A stretch of DNA of 11,369 bases from the NCBI GenBank assembly GCA_025057245.1, contig JANWYC010000017.1:1-11369 (forward strand), in the 5' to 3' direction. This document shows, in pieces, positions 1-8,793 of the stretch. This DNA comes from Aquificaceae bacterium. Its GTDB lineage: Bacteria; Aquificota; Aquificia; Aquificales; Aquificaceae. The first letter of the stretch is position 1; every line of letters begins with the position of its first letter. Made by a program: the position numbers and the translations under genes. The notes below the pieces were generated by a model, which made no database searches, was not told the DNA's origin, and saw only the letters and a program-made list of their open reading frames with translations.

Positions 1-742
1 CTTTCTTTTTATCTTCAACAGGCTTGGGCACTTTCACTTGCGTGCCAGCTTCTAACCACTTGTCTTTTAACTCTGGGTTTAACCTTTCCAGCTCTTTCAG
101 GGGTACGCCAGTACTTTTTGCCACATGCTCAAGCTTTCCTCCCCTCTTTACTGTATATATCTCATAACTTTCCTTTTTAGCTCTCCCCTCCTTAGATTTT
201 GGTAGTTTTACCTTAGTGCCCGCTTGTAGGGTTTTGCCCTTAAGTTCTGGGTTGAGTCTTTCCAGCTCTTTTAGTGGCACGCCTGTAGCCTTTGAAACAT
301 CCGCAAGACTGCCACCGCGCTTTACAGTGTAAAACTCGTATTCTTGTTCCCGCTCCTCTTTTGCCTTTGATGCTTTCCTTGCGGGTATTTTAAGCTTTTG
401 ACCCTCCACGAGTTTATCATCCTTGAGGTCGTTATACTCTTTCAGAGTTTGAACGTCCACGCCGAAGCTATCCGCTATGCTTTTTAGCGTATCCCCCTTT
501 TTCACTTCGTAAATTGCGTGCCTTTCTACGGTTTTTTTCTTAACGGGTATGCAAAGCGTCTGCCCTATCTTTAGTCTTTTTTCGTCTATGCCTTTGTTTG
601 CGGAGAGAAGTTCTTTAAGGTCCACTCCCTGACTTTTAGCTATTTTCTCAGGCGTATCCCCTTCTTTCACTTTGTAGTATTTACACTCCACCGCTAAAGC
701 AAAACTCAGGCTAATACTTAATAGTAAAATCCCTTTCTTCAT
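1..742 (-). CDS. LysM-repeat secreted protein, C-terminus cut by window edge
   Basis: Only the first 247 codons are inside the window and no stop is reached, so the C-terminal part (possibly a catalytic domain, not visible) lies to the left. The start ATG is at 742-740, preceded by a near-perfect AAGGAGGT ribosome-binding site on the minus strand; it overlaps the end of the acylphosphatase gene by 32 bases, so the two are probably co-transcribed. Residues 1-17 form a Sec signal peptide (MKK, a hydrophobic core, then ALA). Cys20 follows Glu, so this is not a good lipobox. Four LysM domains follow at about residues 22-66, 77-120, 137-181 and 195-239, joined by charged linkers rich in Lys and Glu. 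Repeats 1 and 2 have the usual GDT turn; repeats 3 and 4 have GGS and GGK instead. LysM domains bind N-acetylglucosamine-containing glycans such as peptidoglycan, so a periplasmic or cell-wall-associated role is inferred. It could be an NlpD/M23-type amidase activator or another wall hydrolase, but the visible part cannot decide. Confidence 0.88.
   Translation of the reverse strand, partial: MKKGILLLSISLSFALAVECKYYKVKEGDTPEKIAKSQGVDLKELLSANKGIDEKRLKIGQTLCIPVKKKTVERHAIYEVKKGDTLKSIADSFGVDVQTLKEYNDLKDDKLVEGQKLKIPARKASKAKEEREQEYEFYTVKRGGSLADVSKATGVPLKELERLNPELKGKTLQAGTKVKLPKSKEGRAKKESYEIYTVKRGGKLEHVAKSTGVPLKELERLNPELKDKWLEAGTQVKVPKPVEDKKK
26..334 (-). repeat. Tandem LysM repeats 3 and 4, recent duplication
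   Basis: Residues 137-181 (bases 200-334) and 195-239 (bases 26-160) of the LysM protein match at about 34 of 45 positions when aligned by eye. They share YTVKRGG near the start and a 16-residue identical run from TGVP to PELK. The DNA copies differ mostly at third codon positions. Repeats 1 and 2 are much less alike, so 3 and 4 look like a later duplication within the gene. Confidence 0.8.
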
Positions 743-983
743 TTCTTGGCACCTCCTTTATGACTTCCATACTATCAACCCTACCCCCGGGAGGACCGTC
801 CATAAGCTCTTTCAGAAAAGACCAGACCACATCCCTATCTCCCTGAACAAAGAGTTCTACCCTGCCATCTGGAAGGTTTCTAACGTATCCGGACAATCCG
901 TAACTGTTAGCAACCCTTCTACTAAAAGCTCTGTAGCCTACACCTTGCACTATACCAGACACATAAATTCTGAGGGCTATCAT
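711..983 (-). CDS. acyP: Acylphosphatase
   Basis: A 90-residue protein of typical family length. It is inferred to hydrolyse the carboxyl-phosphate bond of acylphosphates such as carbamoyl phosphate or 1,3-bisphosphoglycerate in the cytoplasm. The phosphate-binding loop GIVQGVGYR is at residues 10-18 with the catalytic Arg18, and the second signature GYVRNLPDG is at 32-40 with the catalytic Asn36. The C-terminal strand DFTIKY also fits. The start ATG is at 983-981. An in-frame TAG lies 18 bases upstream with no ATG, GTG or TTG between, so the start is nearly forced. No clear Shine-Dalgarno sequence precedes it, unlike almost every other gene here. It is transcribed away from rplN, and the LysM gene begins inside its 3' end. 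The physiological role of small bacterial acylphosphatases is not settled; in thermophiles a role in carbamoyl phosphate turnover has been suggested. Confidence 0.95.
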   Translation of the reverse strand: MIALRIYVSGIVQGVGYRAFSRRVANSYGLSGYVRNLPDGRVELFVQGDRDVVWSFLKELMDGPPGGRVDSMEVIKEVPRNEERDFTIKY

Positions 984-1044
984 TGTATAAATTTTACACT
1001 AAAAGGTATGATGTTTGTATTGAAAAAGCCATATTTAAGAAACG

Positions 1045-1078
1045 CTCAACGGTTTGAGGTTGAACGGTTTAAAACCTC
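1045..1078. repeat. Overlapping direct and inverted repeats upstream of rplN -35
   Basis: AACGGTTT occurs twice in direct orientation (1048-1055 and 1063-1070, 15 bases apart). GAGGTT (1056-1061) and AACCTC (1073-1078) form an inverted repeat with an 11-base loop, ending exactly at the base before the TTGACA hexamer. A short stem CTCAA/TTGAG (1045-1049 with 1054-1058, 4-base loop) shares the GAG. This could be an operator, an activator site, or part of the acyP leader on the other strand. The sequence alone does not say which, and chance repeats in an AT-rich spacer are possible. Confidence 0.45.
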
Positions 1079-1108
1079 TTGACAGCAAGCTTTGTGATGT
1101 TGTATAAT
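1079..1108 (+). promoter_or_regulatory. Consensus sigma70-type promoter P1 for the rplN operon
   Basis: TTGACA at 1079-1084 and TATAAT at 1103-1108 are separated by 18 bases, so both hexamers match the sigma70/sigmaA consensus exactly. Transcription should start near 1115, giving a leader of about 90 bases before rplN. A promoter this strong suits a ribosomal protein operon. It faces away from acyP. Confidence 0.85.
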
Positions 1109-1121
1109 CAACACTTCTAAA

Positions 1122-1167
1122 GTCTGGTAAAAGCGGTAGAGCTCTCCATCCGCCAGACCGAATTTTT
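1122..1167 (+). terminator. Hairpin plus T tract in the P1 leader, attenuator-like
   Basis: GTCTGG (1122-1127) is complementary to CCAGAC (1153-1158), with a possible extra G-U pair inside. The loop region holds further self-complementary bases (GCGG with CCGC, and the palindrome AGAGCTCT at 1138-1145), so alternative folds are possible. A run of five T lies at 1163-1167, four bases after the stem. It would be transcribed only from P1 and lies upstream of P2, so it could terminate or attenuate P1 transcripts, or be a binding site for a ribosomal protein. A six-pair stem with a large loop is weaker than a typical terminator. Confidence 0.4.
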
Positions 1168-1168
1168 A

Positions 1169-1186
1169 TGTTATAATGTTTAGCTT
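1169..1186 (+). promoter_or_regulatory. Extended -10 promoter P2 before rplN, shared 18-base box
   Basis: TG (1169-1170), one base, then TATAAT (1172-1177) forms a perfect extended -10 element. No good -35 hexamer lies 16-18 bases upstream, which is tolerable for extended -10 promoters. The predicted start falls near 1184, only about 20 bases before rplN, so this promoter bypasses the hairpin. The 18 bases from 1169 to 1186 recur without change at 8241-8258 before rpmJ. Confidence 0.7.
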
Positions 1187-1205
1187 GTATTAGAGGTGAA
1201 AGGTC

Positions 1206-1571
1206 ATGATACAGAGGCAAGGTTATGCCAACGTGGCGGACAACTCGGGTGCGAAGAAGGTGCAGATTATAGGTATACCCTACGCGCCTAGGGACTATGC
1301 AACGGTGGGTGATGTGGTTACAGTAACTGTAAAGATTGCCACACCCAACGGCGCGGCAAAGAAGGGTAAAGTTTATAGAGCGGTAGTTGTAAGGACAAAG
1401 AAGGAAGTAAGGCGTCCTGACGGAAGCTACATAAGGTTTGACGACAACGCGGTGGTGCTACTTAACCAATACGGAGAGCCTCTTGGAACTCGCATACTGG
1501 GTCCAATAGCCAGAGAGGTAAGAAACAGAGGCTTTACAAAACTGGCATCCTTGGCACCGGAGGTGGTCTGA
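1206..1571 (+). CDS. rplN: Ribosomal protein uL14 (L14)
   Basis: At 121 residues this matches the family length (about 122). uL14 binds 23S rRNA near the sarcin-ricin/L19 region of the 50S subunit and forms an inter-subunit bridge. The N-terminal MIQ start, the [10 protein letters not shown] segment at about residues 10-19, the DVVTVTVK strand and the C-terminal [13 protein letters not shown] with the [13 protein letters not shown] end are all standard. The start is preceded by GAGGTG (1194-1199) at a good distance. It is the first gene of this operon; in many bacteria rpsQ would lie immediately upstream, but here the region upstream holds promoters and then divergent acyP. The stop TGA overlaps the rplX ATG by one base. 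Confidence 0.98.
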   Translation: MIQRQGYANVADNSGAKKVQIIGIPYAPRDYATVGDVVTVTVKIATPNGAAKKGKVYRAVVVRTKKEVRRPDGSYIRFDDNAVVLLNQYGEPLGTRILGPIAREVRNRGFTKLASLAPEVV

Positions 1572-1927
1572 TGGCTCAGAAGATAAGAAAGGGCGACAAG
1601 GTGATGGTTCTTAGAGGTAAGGAGAAGGGTAAGACCGGAGAAGTGCTTGAAGTTCTCAGGGAAAAGGGTAGGGTTCTGATAAAGGATGTGAACATGGTAT
1701 ACAAGCACGTGAAGGAAATACCTAACGTAAGGGAAGGTGGTATATACCAAATAGAAGCACCCATTCATGTTAGCAACGTTATGCTCCTGTGTCCTAAGTG
1801 CAACAGGCCTACCAGAGTAGGTATAAGAACGGTGGTGGAAGGCGACACGCTGAGGAAATACAGGTACTGTAAAAAGTGCAACGAAAACATAGACTTGATA
1901 AGAGAAAAAGTGAGGGCTAAAAGATGA
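1571..1927 (+). CDS. rplX: Ribosomal protein uL24 (L24) with a four-cysteine C-terminal knuckle
   Basis: A 118-residue uL24, an early 50S assembly protein that binds the 5' domain of 23S rRNA. The N-terminal KOW motif runs from about residue 7 ([19 protein letters not shown]). The C-terminal half carries CPKC at 74-77 and CKKC at 100-103 around the PTRVG segment; many bacterial homologues replace these with other residues, while several thermophiles keep them, so bound zinc is likely but inferred. The ribosome-binding site GGAGGTGG (1559-1566) is inside the end of rplN. The stop shares ATGA with the rplE start, indicating translational coupling. Confidence 0.98.
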   Translation: MAQKIRKGDKVMVLRGKEKGKTGEVLEVLREKGRVLIKDVNMVYKHVKEIPNVREGGIYQIEAPIHVSNVMLLCPKCNRPTRVGIRTVVEGDTLRKYRYCKKCNENIDLIREKVRAKR

Positions 1928-2493
1928 GTGTAGAGACAACATACGTGCCGAGGCTTTACAAAAAGTATAAGGAAGAGGTAGTTCCACAGCTTCAGAACCG
2001 TTTTGGCTACAAAAACCCTATGCAAGTGCCAAGGATAGTAAAAGTGGTAGTCAACATGGGTGTGGGTGAGGCTGTGGGAGACATAAAACATCTGGAGAGA
2101 GCCTTAGAAGACCTTAAGGCTATAACCGGTCAACAGCCGGCGGTAAGAAGGGCTAAAAAATCCGAAGCTGGCTTTAAACTCAGGAAGGGTATGCCCGTGG
2201 GTCTTAAGGTTACTCTGAGAAAAGAGAGGATGTGGGACTTTCTTGACAAACTCATATCCGTAGCCCTTCCCAGAGTTAAAGACTTTAAGGGCTTAAACCC
2301 GCGCTCTTTTGACGGTAGGGGTAACTATGCCTTTGGTATTGCGGAGCAGATAGTCTTTCCCGAGATAGACTACGAGAAGGTAGATGTTATAAGAGGTATG
2401 GATGTGGTGATACACACCACCGCAGAGAAGGATGAGGAGGCTTTCTGGCTCCTATCCCTGTTAGGACTTCCCATAAGAAGCGTAGGAGGTTAA
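1924..2493 (+). CDS. rplE: Ribosomal protein uL5 (L5)
   Basis: A 189-residue uL5, slightly longer than the usual 178-180 because of a short N-terminal extension. It sits in the central protuberance of the 50S subunit and contacts 5S rRNA. Diagnostic segments are the [16 protein letters not shown] strand at about 35-50, [20 protein letters not shown] at 68-87, [26 protein letters not shown] sequence at 99-121, and the [18 protein letters not shown] end. The start ATG overlaps the rplX stop in ATGA; the Shine-Dalgarno is weak (GAGGG), so translation probably depends on ribosomes finishing rplX. In E. coli S8 represses the spc operon by binding near the rplE start; I could not identify an equivalent fold here by eye. 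Confidence 0.98.
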   Translation: MSVETTYVPRLYKKYKEEVVPQLQNRFGYKNPMQVPRIVKVVVNMGVGEAVGDIKHLERALEDLKAITGQQPAVRRAKKSEAGFKLRKGMPVGLKVTLRKERMWDFLDKLISVALPRVKDFKGLNPRSFDGRGNYAFGIAEQIVFPEIDYEKVDVIRGMDVVIHTTAEKDEEAFWLLSLLGLPIRSVGG

Positions 2494-2494
2494 C

Positions 2495-2683
2495 ATGCCC
2501 AGAAAGGCAAAAGTGGCTAAAGATGTGATGCACTTTCCCAAGTATGCGGTCAGGCGGAAGAACCGCTGTCCTGTGTGTGGCAGACCCAGAGGTTTTGTAA
2601 GGCGGTTTGGCATGTGTAGGCTTTGTTTTAGAGAGCTCGCTCTCAAAGGTGAGCTCCCCGGAGTGAAAAAGTCCAGTTGGTAA
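2495..2683 (+). CDS. rpsN: Ribosomal protein uS14 (S14), zinc-binding type Z
   Basis: At 62 residues this is the short zinc-containing form of S14 (usual length 61), a late-assembling protein of the 30S head. The zinc site CPVC at 25-28 and CRLC at 41-44 is complete. The C-terminal segment [18 protein letters not shown] is typical of this form. It starts one base after the rplE stop, with GGAGGT (2485-2490) inside the rplE 3' end as ribosome-binding site. Its own TAA stop is fused to the rpsH ribosome-binding site. No second zinc-free copy is visible in the window. Confidence 0.98.
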   Translation: MPRKAKVAKDVMHFPKYAVRRKNRCPVCGRPRGFVRRFGMCRLCFRELALKGELPGVKKSSW

Positions 2684-2694
2684 GGAGGTAGAGG

Positions 2695-3099
2695 ATGGAC
2701 CCTGTAGCAGATATGTTCTCCGCAATAAAGAACGCCATAAAGAGGAAGATGGAATATGTAGACGTGCCCTCTTCCAAGCTAAAAGAAGCCATACTCCAGC
2801 TTCTGAAAAAGGAAGGATACATAAAGGACTGGGAAAGGATAGAAGAGAACAAAAAGGGCAGTCAATACACTCTCAGAATACACCTGAAGTATTTAGACCC
2901 TAAGAAGGAAAAGAACATCATAAACGAGCTTAAGAAAGTCTCCAAACCCGGCAGGAGGATATACACCCCTAAGCACAGAATACCCTACGTGCAAAGAGGC
3001 TTGGGTATAGCCATACTCTCCACCGACACAGGTCTTGTAACAGACCATCAAGCCCGCACGCTGGGCAAAGGTGGAGAAATCATAGCCTATGTGTGGTGA
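2695..3099 (+). CDS. rpsH: Ribosomal protein uS8 (S8)
   Basis: A 134-residue uS8 (usual 130-138), which binds helix 21 of 16S rRNA and organises the 30S central domain. The start MDPVADMFSAIKNA, the middle VSKPGRRIY segment at about 82-90, and the end GLGIAILSTDTGLVTDHQAR at 102-121 followed by GGEIIAYVW match the family. In E. coli S8 is also the translational repressor of the spc operon; whether it does so here is not shown. TAAGGAGGT precedes the ATG, with TAA being the rpsN stop. The TGA stop overlaps GAGGTG, which serves rplF. Confidence 0.98.
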   Translation: MDPVADMFSAIKNAIKRKMEYVDVPSSKLKEAILQLLKKEGYIKDWERIEENKKGSQYTLRIHLKYLDPKKEKNIINELKKVSKPGRRIYTPKHRIPYVQRGLGIAILSTDTGLVTDHQARTLGKGGEIIAYVW

Positions 3100-3108
3100 G
3101 GTGTTGCC

Positions 3109-3663
3109 ATGTCAAGGATAGGTAAAAAACCCATAAGCATACCGCAAGGTGTAAAGGTAAGCCTTCAAGACGGAGAACTTAAGGTAGAAGGACCAAAGGG
3201 AAAGCTTTCTATGAAAGTTCACCCAGACATAAAGGTCTCTGTGGAAGGGAACACGCTTAAGGTAGAAAGACCCACGGATCAGCCCTTTCATAGAGCCATG
3301 CACGGCACCACTTCCGCTCTTATAAGAAACATGATAAAGGGTGTTACCGAAGGTTTTACAAAAGTCTTGGAAGTGGTAGGGCTTGGATACAGGGCTGCGG
3401 TGAAGGGCAACAGCTTAGAGCTAAGTCTTGGACTCTCTCATCCTGTGGTTTATCCCATACCGTCAGATGTAAAGATAGAGGTAAAGGAGAACAAAATATA
3501 CGTGAGTGGTATAGACAAGCATAGAGTTGGTCAGGTGTGCGCTCAGATAAGAGCCTTCAGAAAACCTAATGCATACAAAGGCAAAGGAATTCGCTACGAG
3601 GGTGAAGTGCTAAGGCTCAAAGCAGGTAAGTCCACTGGTAAAGGTAAGGGTGGTAAGAAGTAA
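3109..3663 (+). CDS. rplF: Ribosomal protein uL6 (L6)
   Basis: A 184-residue uL6 (usual 176-180) made of two related beta-alpha domains, located near the factor-binding site of the 50S subunit. The start [12 protein letters not shown], the [23 protein letters not shown] stretch (from about residue 91) and the signature [15 protein letters not shown] at about 153-167 are diagnostic. The C-terminus is a short Gly/Lys tail (from about 173) rather than the usual end. The ribosome-binding site GAGGTG overlaps the rpsH stop. Its TAA stop (3661-3663) is the first part of TAAGGAGGT serving rplR. Confidence 0.98.
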   Translation: MSRIGKKPISIPQGVKVSLQDGELKVEGPKGKLSMKVHPDIKVSVEGNTLKVERPTDQPFHRAMHGTTSALIRNMIKGVTEGFTKVLEVVGLGYRAAVKGNSLELSLGLSHPVVYPIPSDVKIEVKENKIYVSGIDKHRVGQVCAQIRAFRKPNAYKGKGIRYEGEVLRLKAGKSTGKGKGGKK

Positions 3664-3674
3664 GGAGGTAGGAC

Positions 3675-4052
3675 ATGGCAAAGCTTAGCAGGCACGAAAA
3701 AAGAGAGAGAAGGCACAAAAGGATAAGGAAAAAACTTCAAGGCACTCAAGAGCGTCCAAGACTTTGCGTATACAGAAGCCTAAAGGCTTTCTACGCACAG
3801 ATAATAGAAGACAGGGATGGTAATTCCCACACCATAGTCTCCGCATCTTCCATAGACCCTGAGTTTGCTCAGCTTACCGGCAAACGCAGTGGTAAGTCTG
3901 TAGAAGATGTGCGGAAGGTGGCGGAGATATTGGTAAAAAAGGCTATGGAAAAAGGCATAAATAAGGTGGTCTTTGACCGGGGTGGTTTTCTCTACCACGG
4001 AAAGATAAAGGCATTTGCGGACAAGTGTAGAGAACTTGGGCTTGAGTTTTAA
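3675..4052 (+). CDS. rplR: Ribosomal protein uL18 (L18)
   Basis: A 125-residue uL18 (usual 115-122), which binds 5S rRNA together with uL5. The very basic N-terminus (residues 5-20, many Arg, Lys and His) contacts RNA. The central RPRLCVYRSLKAFYAQIIED (28-47) and the C-terminal VVFDRGGFLYHGKIKAFAD (98-116) with RELGLEF at the end are family hallmarks. The ATG lies 11 bases after the rplF stop with a full TAAGGAGGT. rpsE follows after 12 bases. Confidence 0.98.
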   Translation: MAKLSRHEKRERRHKRIRKKLQGTQERPRLCVYRSLKAFYAQIIEDRDGNSHTIVSASSIDPEFAQLTGKRSGKSVEDVRKVAEILVKKAMEKGINKVVFDRGGFLYHGKIKAFADKCRELGLEF

Positions 4053-4064
4053 AAGGAGGTTAAT

Positions 4065-4652
4065 ATGGGTGGTATATCTATTGAAAGACTGATTGACGAG
4101 AAGAGAAGACTTCAGAGAATAGCGGAGGTGGAAGACCAACTACAGATAGAAGAGAGGCTCATATACGCAAAGAGAACCACCAGAGTTACCAAGGGTGGAA
4201 AGAGGTTCTCCTTCAGCGCTCTTGTCATAGTGGGTGACAAAAGGGGTTATGTGGGCTTTGGTCTTGGAAAGGCAAGGGAAGTGCCCATAGCCATAGCTAA
4301 AGCCATAGAAGACGGCAGAAAGCACATCATCCGCGTGCCCATAGAAAACGGCACGGTGCCACACGACGTTATCGGACACTACGGACCTACCATGATAAAG
4401 CTCATTCCCGCAAGGCGTGGAACTGGTATAGTGGCTGGCGGTGCCGCAAAGCCCATATTTGAGTTAGCAGGATACACGGACGTTCTCACCAAACTGCAGG
4501 GTAGCACCAATCCTAACAACGTTGTAAGAGCGGTCTTTGACGCACTTCTTAAGCTCAGGTCCCTTGAGGAAGTGGCAAAGGAAAGGGGTATGGAGTTGGA
4601 AACCTTCAGGCGTAGGCATAACATCTACGCAAGGGACCTGCGCATACCCTAA
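4065..4652 (+). CDS. rpsE: Ribosomal protein uS5 (S5)
   Basis: A 195-residue uS5, longer than the E. coli protein (about 166) through extra residues at both ends. It is a 30S body protein near the mRNA entry site that affects decoding accuracy. The double-stranded RNA-binding-like N-terminal domain is at about 28-95 (RTTRVTKGGKRFSFSALVIVGD, then GYVGFGLGKAREVP), and the C-terminal S5 fold at about 100-170 (PARRGTGIVAGGAAKPIFELAG, then GSTNPNNVVRA). The C-terminal tail from about 171 is Arg/Glu rich. The ribosome-binding site AAGGAGGT supports the ATG at 4065. Its TAA stop forms part of TAAGGAGGT for rpmD. Confidence 0.98.
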   Translation: MGGISIERLIDEKRRLQRIAEVEDQLQIEERLIYAKRTTRVTKGGKRFSFSALVIVGDKRGYVGFGLGKAREVPIAIAKAIEDGRKHIIRVPIENGTVPHDVIGHYGPTMIKLIPARRGTGIVAGGAAKPIFELAGYTDVLTKLQGSTNPNNVVRAVFDALLKLRSLEEVAKERGMELETFRRRHNIYARDLRIP

Positions 4653-4664
4653 GGAGGTAGAAGC

Positions 4665-4850
4665 ATGGCTAAGTTGAAAGTTAAACTAATTAGAGGCTTG
4701 GCGGGTAAGCCCGAGGCGCAGGTAAAGGCGGTAAACAGTCTTGGGCTTAAGAAAATAGGTCAGGAAGTGCTTTTAGAGGATAACCCTATGGTAAGGGGTA
4801 ACATAAGAAAGGCATCCCACCTGCTTCAGGTAGAGGAGGTTCAAGGATGA
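4665..4850 (+). CDS. rpmD: Ribosomal protein uL30 (L30)
   Basis: A 61-residue uL30 of normal bacterial size, a 50S protein on the solvent side. The start [26 protein letters not shown] with Arg9-Gly10, and the [20 protein letters not shown] end, fit the family closely. It lies between rpsE and rplO, as in most bacteria that have it. TAAGGAGGT precedes the ATG. The stop overlaps the rplO start as ATGA. Confidence 0.97.
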   Translation: MAKLKVKLIRGLAGKPEAQVKAVNSLGLKKIGQEVLLEDNPMVRGNIRKASHLLQVEEVQG

Positions 4851-5289
4851 AATTGCACCAGCTATCACCTAACGAGGGCGCCACAAAGGAAAAAAGGAGA
4901 GTGGGTAGAGGTATAGGCTCTGGGCTTGGTAAGACCTGTGGTAAGGGGCATAAGGGTCAGAAGACGCGCTCCGGAGATAGGAGGCTTCCTTCTTGGTTTG
5001 AAGGCGGTCAGACACCCTTGCATAAAAGAGTGCCAAAGAGGGGTTTTAGACCTATAAATAGGGTGGAATACAGCGTGGTAAACCTAAAGACGCTGGAAAG
5101 ATACTTCCAGGGAGGAGAAGAGGTTACTCCAGAAAGGCTTTTGGAAAAGGGTCTTGTTAAGAAAGGTATGCCCGTAAAGGTTCTGGGGGACGGCGAGCTT
5201 ACAAAGGCTCTCAAGGTAAAAGCCCACGCCTTCTCCGCATCCGCAAAGGAAAAGATAGAAGCTATAGGTGGTTCCTGCGAGGAGCTGAA

Positions 5290-5296
<7 letters not shown>
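4847..5296 (+). CDS. rplO: Ribosomal protein uL15 (L15)
   Basis: A 149-residue uL15 (usual 144-150), a late 50S assembly protein. The extended Gly/Lys/Arg-rich N-terminus, about residues 19-46 ([20 protein letters not shown] and the following KTRSG), threads into r[18 protein letters not shown] at 53-67 is diagnostic, and the C-terminal globular part with [20 protein letters not shown] at 123-142 is standard. AGGAGGT (4834-4840) lies in the end of rpmD. The gene overlaps rpmD by four bases and its last codons overlap the start of secY by seven, the usual rplO-secY linkage. Confidence 0.98.
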
Positions 5297-7996
<2,700 letters not shown>

Positions 7997-8004
<8 letters not shown>

Positions 8005-8236
8005 GAAAAGGGAAGAGGAAAAACACAAAGAAAAGGGTATAGTGCTCGAGGGTGAGGTGCTTGAAGCCTTACCCAACGCCATGTTCAGGGTTAAGCTGGA
8101 AACCGGTCACGAAGTGCTCGCCCATGTTTCTGGGAAGATGCGTATACACTTTATAAGAATACTCCCCGGGGACAAGGTAAAGGTGGAATTATCACCATAC
8201 GACCTTACGCGAGGAAGGATTGTCTACCGCGGTTAG
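7997..8236 (+). CDS. infA: Translation initiation factor IF-1
   Basis: A 79-residue OB-fold protein that binds the 30S A site during initiation. The family core is unmistakable: [20 protein letters not shown] at about 19-38, AHVSGKMR at 42-49, and [25 protein letters not shown] to the end. It is about 7 residues longer than the usual 72, owing to a charged N-terminus rich in Lys and Glu. I chose ATG 7997 because GGAG (7986-7989) sits seven bases before it; an in-frame TTG at 7976 would add seven residues unlike the family and has no good ribosome-binding site. The start overlaps the map stop by 8 bases. A promoter for the next gene runs through the end of this gene. Confidence 0.96.
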
Positions 8237-8258
8237 ATTGTGTTATAATGTTTAGCTT
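8220..8258 (+). promoter_or_regulatory. Internal promoter P3 at the infA/rpmJ boundary
   Basis: An extended -10 element (TG at 8241-8242, TATAAT at 8244-8249) has a partial -35, TTGTCT at 8220-8225, 18 bases away, the same spacing as in P1. The -35 lies inside the last codons of infA. The predicted start is near 8256, leaving a leader of about 18 bases before rpmJ. The 18 bases from 8241 to 8258 are identical to those at 1169-1186 before rplN. It would allow the rpmJ-rplQ block to be transcribed apart from the upstream genes, though read-through is also likely as no terminator is visible. Confidence 0.75.
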
Positions 8259-8273
8259 TAGTAGGAGGTAAGG

Positions 8274-8390
8274 ATGAAAGTTAAACCTTCCGTAAAGCCT
8301 ATATGTGCCAAGTGCAAGGTTATAAGGAGAAAGGGAAGAGTCATGGTTATATGTGAAAACCCAAAACACAAACAGAGACAGGGTAGCTAA
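8274..8390 (+). CDS. rpmJ: Ribosomal protein bL36 (L36), zinc-binding type
   Basis: A 38-residue protein read directly from the sequence, starting [15 protein letters not shown] and ending KHKQRQGS. The zinc ligands of the C+ form are present: Cys11, Cys14, Cys27 and His32. bL36 sits near the peptidyl transferase side of the 50S subunit and stabilises 23S rRNA tertiary structure. The length matches the usual 37-38 residues. AGGAGGTA (8263-8270) is close to the ATG. Its place between infA and rpsM is the common bacterial order. The TAA stop is the first part of TAAGGAGGT for rpsM. Confidence 0.97.
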   Translation: MKVKPSVKPICAKCKVIRRKGRVMVICENPKHKQRQGS

Positions 8391-8401
8391 GGAGGTAAGA
8401 T

Positions 8402-8782
8402 ATGGCAAGGATAGCCGGTGTAGACCTGCCCGACGGTAAGAAGTTGGAAGTGGCACTAACTTACCTTTATGGCATAGGCTGGTCAAGAGCCAAAGACATA
8501 TGCGAGAAAACGGGCATACCCAGCACCAAAAGGCTAGGCGAGCTGACCCCAGAGGAGCTTAACACCATAAGGAAGTTTATAGAGCAGAACTATACTGTGG
8601 AAGGCGACCTTAGAAGGGAAGTGCAGATGAACATTAAAAAGCTGATAGACATGGGCTGTTACAGGGGTATGAGGCACGTGAAAGGACTACCAGTAAGAGG
8701 TCAGCAAACCAAGACCAACTCAAGAACGAGAAAGGGCAAGAGAAAGACTGTTGGTGGAACTAAGAAGAAGATAGTCAAGTAA
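8402..8782 (+). CDS. rpsM: Ribosomal protein uS13 (S13)
   Basis: A 126-residue uS13 (usual 118-126) of the 30S head, contacting the P-site tRNA and the 50S subunit. The start [20 protein letters not shown], the helix-two-turn-helix [20 protein letters not shown] (20-39), and [20 protein letters not shown] (84-103) followed by the basic [11 protein letters not shown] tail are diagnostic. TAAGGAGGT (8388-8396) precedes the ATG by five bases. Only 11 bases separate it from rpmJ, which leaves no space for the long S4-binding leader found before rpsM in E. coli. Confidence 0.98.
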   Translation: MARIAGVDLPDGKKLEVALTYLYGIGWSRAKDICEKTGIPSTKRLGELTPEELNTIRKFIEQNYTVEGDLRREVQMNIKKLIDMGCYRGMRHVKGLPVRGQQTKTNSRTRKGKRKTVGGTKKKIVK

Positions 8783-8793
8783 GGAGGCGGTTT

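Noticed and set aside
1111..1165. Possible tRNA remnant (GGTAGAGC resembles a D arm)
   Set aside because: No seven-base acceptor stem, no T-arm GGTTCGA-like sequence and no plausible anticodon arm can be placed; the pairing bases fit a simple hairpin better.
1427..1987. Minus-strand open frame of 186 codons opposite rplN, rplX and rplE
   Set aside because: It is fully antisense to well-supported ribosomal genes, has no recognisable domain or ribosome-binding site, and its composition is that expected from the complement of biased coding sequence.
8237..8273. Terminator between infA and rpmJ
   Set aside because: No inverted repeat with a T run is present; the 37-base gap is filled by the -10 element and the ribosome-binding site.
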